DNA from: Paraburkholderia fynbosensis
GTDB lineage: Bacteria; Pseudomonadota; Gammaproteobacteria; Burkholderiales; Burkholderiaceae
NCBI RefSeq assembly: GCF_902859935.1
Contig: NZ_CADIKI010000001.1
Location: forward strand, 372,001 to 436,000
DNA length: 64,000 nucleotides
Reading direction: 5' to 3'
The translations under genes were made by a program, and so were the position numbers. How positions within the stretch are numbered: position 1 is the first letter of the stretch; every line of letters starts with the position of its first letter. Positions 59,930 through 64,000 of this stretch are shown in pieces. The notes beneath the pieces are model-generated. The model worked only from the letters and a program-made list of their open reading frames with translations, had not been told where the DNA came from and did not search any database.

Positions 59930-61177
59930 ATGAGTTGGACTCGGGAACAGAGAAACGTCACGATCGCCGCCTATCTCGGCTGGACGCTAGACGCATTCGA
60001 TTTCTTTCTAATGGTGTTTGTTTTGAAAGATATCGCGTCGGAATTCAATACAACGATTCCGGCAGTGGCCGTCGCGATTATGTTGACCCTGATGATGCGG
60101 CCGGTCGGCGCATTGATTTTCGGCTGGCTCGCCGACAAATACGGCCGCCGTCCCACGCTGATGCTCAACATCGCGTGTTTCTCGCTGCTGGAATTGCTGT
60201 CCGGCCTGTCGCCGAACCTGATGACGCTGCTGGTGCTGCGCGCGCTGTTCGGCATCGCGATGGGCGGCGAATGGGGCGTCGGCGGCGCATTGACGATGGA
60301 AACCGTGCCGCCCAAGTCGCGCGGCATTGTCTCGGGTCTGCTGCAGGCGGGCTATCCGAGCGGCTACCTGCTCGCGTCGATCGTGTTCGGCGTGTTCTAT
60401 CAATACATCGGCTGGCGCGGCATGTTCTTCGTCGGCGTGCTGCCCGCGCTGCTCGTGCTCTACGTGCGCGCGCACGTGCCGGAATCGCCGGCGTTCAAAA
60501 CGCTCGAAAAGAAAACACGGCCCGGTCTGGTCGCCACGCTCAAGCAGAACGTCGGGCTGTCCATTTACGCGATCGTGCTGATGACCGCGTTCAACTTCTT
60601 CTCGCACGGCTCACAGGATCTGTATCCGACCTTCCTGCGCGTTCAGCATCAGTTTGACGCACACACAGTGTCGTGGATCACGATCGTGCTGAACGTCGGC
60701 GCAATCATCGGCGGCCTGTTCTTCGGCTGGGCCTCGGAAAAGATCGGCCGCAAGCGCGCGATCTTCATCGCCGCGCTGATTGCGTTGCCGGTGCTGCCGC
60801 TGTGGGCTTTCTCGAGCACGCCGGTGCTGCTCGCGGCCGGCGCGTTCCTGATGCAGATCTCGGTGCAAGGCGCATGGGGTGTGATTCCGGTGCACCTGAA
60901 CGAAATCTCACCCGATGAAATTCGCGCGACCTTTCCCGGTCTCGTGTATCAGCTCGGCAATCTGATCGCATCGGTGAACGGCCCGCTGCAGGCGAAGCTT
61001 GCCGAGCAGATGGGCAACAACTACGCGCTCGTGATGGCGGTGGTGATCGGCATTGTCGCCGTCGTGATTGCCGTGTTGATTCCGTTCAGCCGCGAGCGCC
61101 GCGGCATCGACATGACGCAGTCGGCCAAGGAGATTACCGGGGGCGCCACGCCGGGCCACGTTGCAGGACAGCTTTAA
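59930..61177 (+). CDS. MFS transporter, sialate/lactate-type (SHS family)
   Basis: A 415-aa inner-membrane carrier with twelve helices. It has the family's first-helix motif 'AAYLGWTLDAFDFFLMVFVL', loop motif 'GWLADKYGRRPTLMLNIACF' and 'FGIAMGGEWGVGGALTMETV'. Relatives (Jen1-like, NanT-like) carry lactate, pyruvate or other monocarboxylates with protons. The start 59930 was chosen; the frame to 59861 has no family similarity. Chromosome backbone. Confidence 0.88.
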   Translation: MSWTREQRNVTIAAYLGWTLDAFDFFLMVFVLKDIASEFNTTIPAVAVAIMLTLMMRPVGALIFGWLADKYGRRPTLMLNIACFSLLELLSGLSPNLMTLLVLRALFGIAMGGEWGVGGALTMETVPPKSRGIVSGLLQAGYPSGYLLASIVFGVFYQYIGWRGMFFVGVLPALLVLYVRAHVPESPAFKTLEKKTRPGLVATLKQNVGLSIYAIVLMTAFNFFSHGSQDLYPTFLRVQHQFDAHTVSWITIVLNVGAIIGGLFFGWASEKIGRKRAIFIAALIALPVLPLWAFSSTPVLLAAGAFLMQISVQGAWGVIPVHLNEISPDEIRATFPGLVYQLGNLIASVNGPLQAKLAEQMGNNYALVMAVVIGIVAVVIAVLIPFSRERRGIDMTQSAKEITGGATPGHVAGQL

Positions 61178-61333
61178 GCGTCCGAACCAAACCGCTATTT
61201 TGCCGCGGCGTTCTCAGGCACAAATAGCCGCAAAGGCGGTGCGAACCTCCGCGGCGGGAAATACGCGTCACGCAATGCGAGCACGGCCAAACCAGCGGTA
61301 AGTCGATCCACATGATCGATACGAGCAATACGA
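61178..61333. other. Spacer after MFS gene
   Basis: Short non-coding stretch leading to the terminator; nothing recognised. Confidence 0.4.
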
Positions 61334-61367
61334 GGCCGTTCCGATTTGCATCGGAACGGCCTTTTTT
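61334..61367 (+). terminator. Rho-independent terminator after the MFS gene
   Basis: GGCCGTTCCGAT (61334-61345) / ATCGGAACGGCC (61350-61361) with a TTGC loop and six T. Confidence 0.9.
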
Positions 61368-61958
61368 ATTTACGCGCGAAATGACGCATCGCGCACCAGG
61401 GAAAGACGACGGCACCGCATGAAGCTGAAGCACGCGGCGATACAGACGGCGCCGTCGGGCCGCCTGCGTGAAGCCGCCTGCGAGCGAGCGACGGGTAGAG
61501 CACGTTGCACCAAGGCGTGAGCGCCACGCAGAAAAAGCAGGCATGCCGAATTTTCAAAGCAGCAGCCGAGATCCGGCAAGCCGGCATCGAATCCGCGATA
61601 ACACACAACAGATGCGCGGCAAGCAGTCGGTAACCCATCGGCGCATCAAGCAGCCGGACACAATGAATCCAGCAGATACGAACAGCGCATCGAGGCCCCG
61701 CTTCTGAACGACGCCCCGCGTTAGAACCGGCAACAGAACGCAGACAGCCAGGCGGATAGCAACAGCGGCAGCGTCAGGAACGCCATTCGCTGACGACACG
61801 ATAAGAACTCGAAAACACCCGGACGCACGGCGAAGCCACCGCGCCGCCGCACGTGGGAGGCGTAGAACACATAGAAGACGCGCAAGACCAACAGAAACGC
61901 GAGCCGTCCGCGCCTCGTGGACGCGTTCGCCCACACCATCGAAACAGGAGGTAACGTC
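61368..61958. other. Intergenic, no gene seen
   Basis: About 590 nt upstream of the acyl-CoA dehydrogenase gene. Open frames on both strands lack motifs; the large antisense frame through this stretch is a shadow of the dehydrogenase gene. Confidence 0.4.
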
Positions 61959-64000
61959 ATGCCGTGGTTCATCCTGGTGCTCGTCATCGCCGCTCTCGCG
62001 CTCGTCTACTTTCAGGCGCGCGCCGCATGGTGGCTGGCCGTCATGATCGTCTGGGTGGCGGCCGCGCACCTTAGCGGGGCGGCGGGTCCCGCTCTCACGA
62101 CGCTCTTCGCGATCGTGTTCGTCCTCCCTGCTCTCGCGCTCGCGCTCAAGCCGCTGCGCCGCGCGTGGCTGACCAAGCCGGTGCTCGGCGTGTTCCGCAA
62201 GATCCTGCCGGAGATGTCGCCGACCGAGCGCGACGCGATCGAAGCCGGCACGGTCTGGTGGGACGCCGAACTGTTCTCGGGACGCCCGCATTGGGACACG
62301 CTGCTCGGCTACGGCCCGGCCAAGCTCACGGCCGAAGAGCAAGCGTTCCTCGACGTTGAATGCGAGCAGTTGTGCGACCTCGCGAACGACTGGGAAACCA
62401 CGATGGTCTGGCAGGACCTGTCGCCGAAAACCTGGCAGTTCATCAAGGAGCGCGGCTTTCTCGGCATGATCATTCCGAAGCAATACGGCGGCAAGCAGTT
62501 CTCCGCGTACGCGCATTCGCAGGTCATCATGAAGCTTGCCACACGCTGCTCGGCCGCGGCCGTGTCGGTGATGGTGCCGAACTCGCTCGGCCCAGCTGAA
62601 CTGCTGATGCACTACGGCACCGAAGAGCAGAAAAACCACTACCTGCCGCGCCTCGCGCGCGGCGAAGAAATCCCCTGCTTCGCGTTGACGAGTCCTTATG
62701 CGGGCTCCGACGCCGCCGCGATTCCGGATGTCGGCATCGTCTGCAAGGGCGTGTTCGAAGGCCGCGAAACGCTGGGCTTTCGCCTCACGTGGGACAAGCG
62801 CTACATCACGCTCGGGCCGATCGCGACCGTGCTCGGTCTCGCGTTCCGTGCGCTCGATCCCGACCGCCTGCTTGGCGGCGCCGAAGAACCCGGCATTACC
62901 TGCGCACTGATTCCGACCGCTCATCCCGGCGTGAACATCGGCCGGCGTCATTGGCCGTTGAACGCGGTGTTCCAGAACGGCCCGAACTCCGGCCGCGACG
63001 TGTTCATTCCGCTCGACTGGGTGATAGGCGGACGCGCGCAGGTCGGCAACGGCTGGCGCATGCTGATGGAATGTCTCGCGGCGGGCCGCGCGATTTCGCT
63101 GCCGTCGTCGAATGTCGGGATGGCGAAGATCGCCGTGCGCGGCACCGGCGCGTATGCCGCGGTTCGCCGCCAGTTCCGCACCGCCGTCGGCAAGTTCGAA
63201 GGCGTGCAGGAAGCGCTCGGCCGCATGGGCGGCAACCTGTACGTGATGGACGCCGCGCGCCGCCTGTCCGCGCAGGCGGTGGACCTCGGCGAAAAGCCAT
63301 CGGTGATTTCGGCGATCGCCAAGTATCACATCACCGAGCGCGCCCGCATGGTCATCAACGACGGCATGGATGTCGTCGCCGGCAAGGGCATCTGCATGGG
63401 GCCGTCGAACTTTCTCGCGCGCGCCTATCAGCAGGTGCCGATCTCGATCACCGTGGAAGGCGCGAACATTCTCACGCGCTGCCTGATCATCTTCGGCCAG
63501 GGTGCGATCCGCTGTCATCCGTACGTGCTGAAGGAAATGGCCGCGACGCGCGAAACGGATCACCCGAAGGCGCTGCGCGATTTCGACACGGCGTTCTTCG
63601 GCCACCTCAGCTTCACGCTGTCGAACGTGGTGCGCAGCTTCGTGTACGGCGTCACCGGCGGCGCGTTCATCGTCAAGCCGCGTGCCGCTCACGCGCCCCT
63701 GCACGGGTATTACCGCGCGGCCACCCGCATCTCGACCGCCTTCGCGCTGCTCGCCGATGTCTCGATGTTCGTGCTCGGCGGCGATCTGAAACGCCGTGAG
63801 CGCCTCTCCGGGAGACTCGGCGACGTGCTCTCGCAGCTGTACCTGATCTCCGCCACGCTCAAGCGTTTCGAAGACGAAGGCCGTCAGCAGGACGATCTGC
63901 CGCTGGTGCGCTGGGGTGTCGAGGATTCGCTGTACAAGGCGCAGCAGGCGCTCGACGGCGTGCTCGCGAACTACCCGAACCGCTTCGCCGCGGGCCTCGT
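61959..64000 (+). CDS. fadE: Acyl-CoA dehydrogenase, FadE type (3' end cut by window)
   Basis: Open for at least 680 codons to the window end. It starts with two membrane helices ('MPWFILVLVIAALALVYFQA', 'WWLAVMIVWVAAAH') as in E. coli FadE, then the dehydrogenase domains: 'FLGMIIPKQYGGKQFSAYAH', 'CFALTSPYAGSDAAAIPDVG' and 'QVPISITVEGANILTRCLII' (catalytic Glu region). FadE performs the first oxidation of fatty acyl-CoA beta-oxidation at the inner membrane. Ribosome site AGGAGGT precedes the ATG at a good distance. Chromosome backbone. Confidence 0.93.
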   Translation, partial: MPWFILVLVIAALALVYFQARAAWWLAVMIVWVAAAHLSGAAGPALTTLFAIVFVLPALALALKPLRRAWLTKPVLGVFRKILPEMSPTERDAIEAGTVWWDAELFSGRPHWDTLLGYGPAKLTAEEQAFLDVECEQLCDLANDWETTMVWQDLSPKTWQFIKERGFLGMIIPKQYGGKQFSAYAHSQVIMKLATRCSAAAVSVMVPNSLGPAELLMHYGTEEQKNHYLPRLARGEEIPCFALTSPYAGSDAAAIPDVGIVCKGVFEGRETLGFRLTWDKRYITLGPIATVLGLAFRALDPDRLLGGAEEPGITCALIPTAHPGVNIGRRHWPLNAVFQNGPNSGRDVFIPLDWVIGGRAQVGNGWRMLMECLAAGRAISLPSSNVGMAKIAVRGTGAYAAVRRQFRTAVGKFEGVQEALGRMGGNLYVMDAARRLSAQAVDLGEKPSVISAIAKYHITERARMVINDGMDVVAGKGICMGPSNFLARAYQQVPISITVEGANILTRCLIIFGQGAIRCHPYVLKEMAATRETDHPKALRDFDTAFFGHLSFTLSNVVRSFVYGVTGGAFIVKPRAAHAPLHGYYRAATRISTAFALLADVSMFVLGGDLKRRERLSGRLGDVLSQLYLISATLKRFEDEGRQQDDLPLVRWGVEDSLYKAQQALDGVLANYPNRFAAGL

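Noticed and set aside
1..64000. CRISPR array or prophage
   Set aside because: No regularly spaced repeats and no capsid, tail, terminase or lysis genes were seen; the only mobile traces are the IS3 remnant and the attachment-like repeats.

Overview
The window looks like a Paraburkholderia/Burkholderia-type chromosome (beta-proteobacterium). It is GC-rich, has the order rpiA-rlmB-rnr-tRNA-Leu, DUF4148 proteins and trimeric OmpC-type porins, and many phthalate-pathway-like genes. This is inferred from gene content; no database was searched.

Left flank (1-11.4 kb): core chromosome with a Crp-like regulator, exopolysaccharide glycosyltransferases, a decayed HigBA toxin-antitoxin pair, rpiA, rlmB, rnr and two tandem tRNA-Leu(CAG) genes. 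Right flank (58.0-64.0 kb): ClC chloride channel, an MFS carboxylate transporter and a truncated fadE-type acyl-CoA dehydrogenase.

Between them, about 11.4-57.9 kb, lies what looks like a genomic island. It starts at the 3' end of the second tRNA-Leu and ends at an imperfect 23-bp copy of that tRNA end (57912-57934). The island holds an IS3-family remnant, decayed gene copies and two related catabolic blocks. Block 1 (13.0-26.7 kb) is a bicupin, an EutA-like ATPase, an alpha/beta hydrolase and an aromatic-acid-type MFS carrier. It faces a long minus-strand operon: a 100-aa Cys protein, a Pht5-like decarboxylase, a PanB-like enzyme, a Cys-nucleophile hydrolase, a LigJ-like hydratase, an HpcH/HpaI aldolase, a Zn dehydrogenase, a His-rich G3E GTPase and a phosphoglycerate-mutase-like protein. 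Block 2 (28.0-57 kb) has a hemerythrin, Pht5, a Rieske oxygenase with reductase and ferredoxin, a class II aldolase, a NitT/TauT-type ABC importer, an IclR regulator, a split ChrA, a nickel permease, a NikR-like protein, a second EutA-like ATPase with long His-rich ends, a Fe3+-type ABC importer, three cupin proteins, porins, solute-binding proteins and an MFS carrier.

Two observations tie the island together. First, nine intergenic places carry paired 17-bp sites of the form GTTCY-N7-RGAAC, always exactly 20 bp apart, in front of most of the operons; the IclR protein at 36.7 kb is the obvious candidate regulator. Second, each block pairs bicupin(s) of one family with a full-length EutA-like ASKHA ATPase and with metal-handling genes (G3E GTPase or its remnant, nickel permease, NikR-like protein, His-rich tails), although no ethanolamine ammonia-lyase genes are present. 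My working model is an oxygenase system for a phthalate-like aromatic acid in which metal-dependent cupins are the missing ring-cleavage or accessory oxygenases and the EutA-like protein plus the GTPase load or reactivate their metal centre. The genes and sites are seen; the biochemical model is inference.
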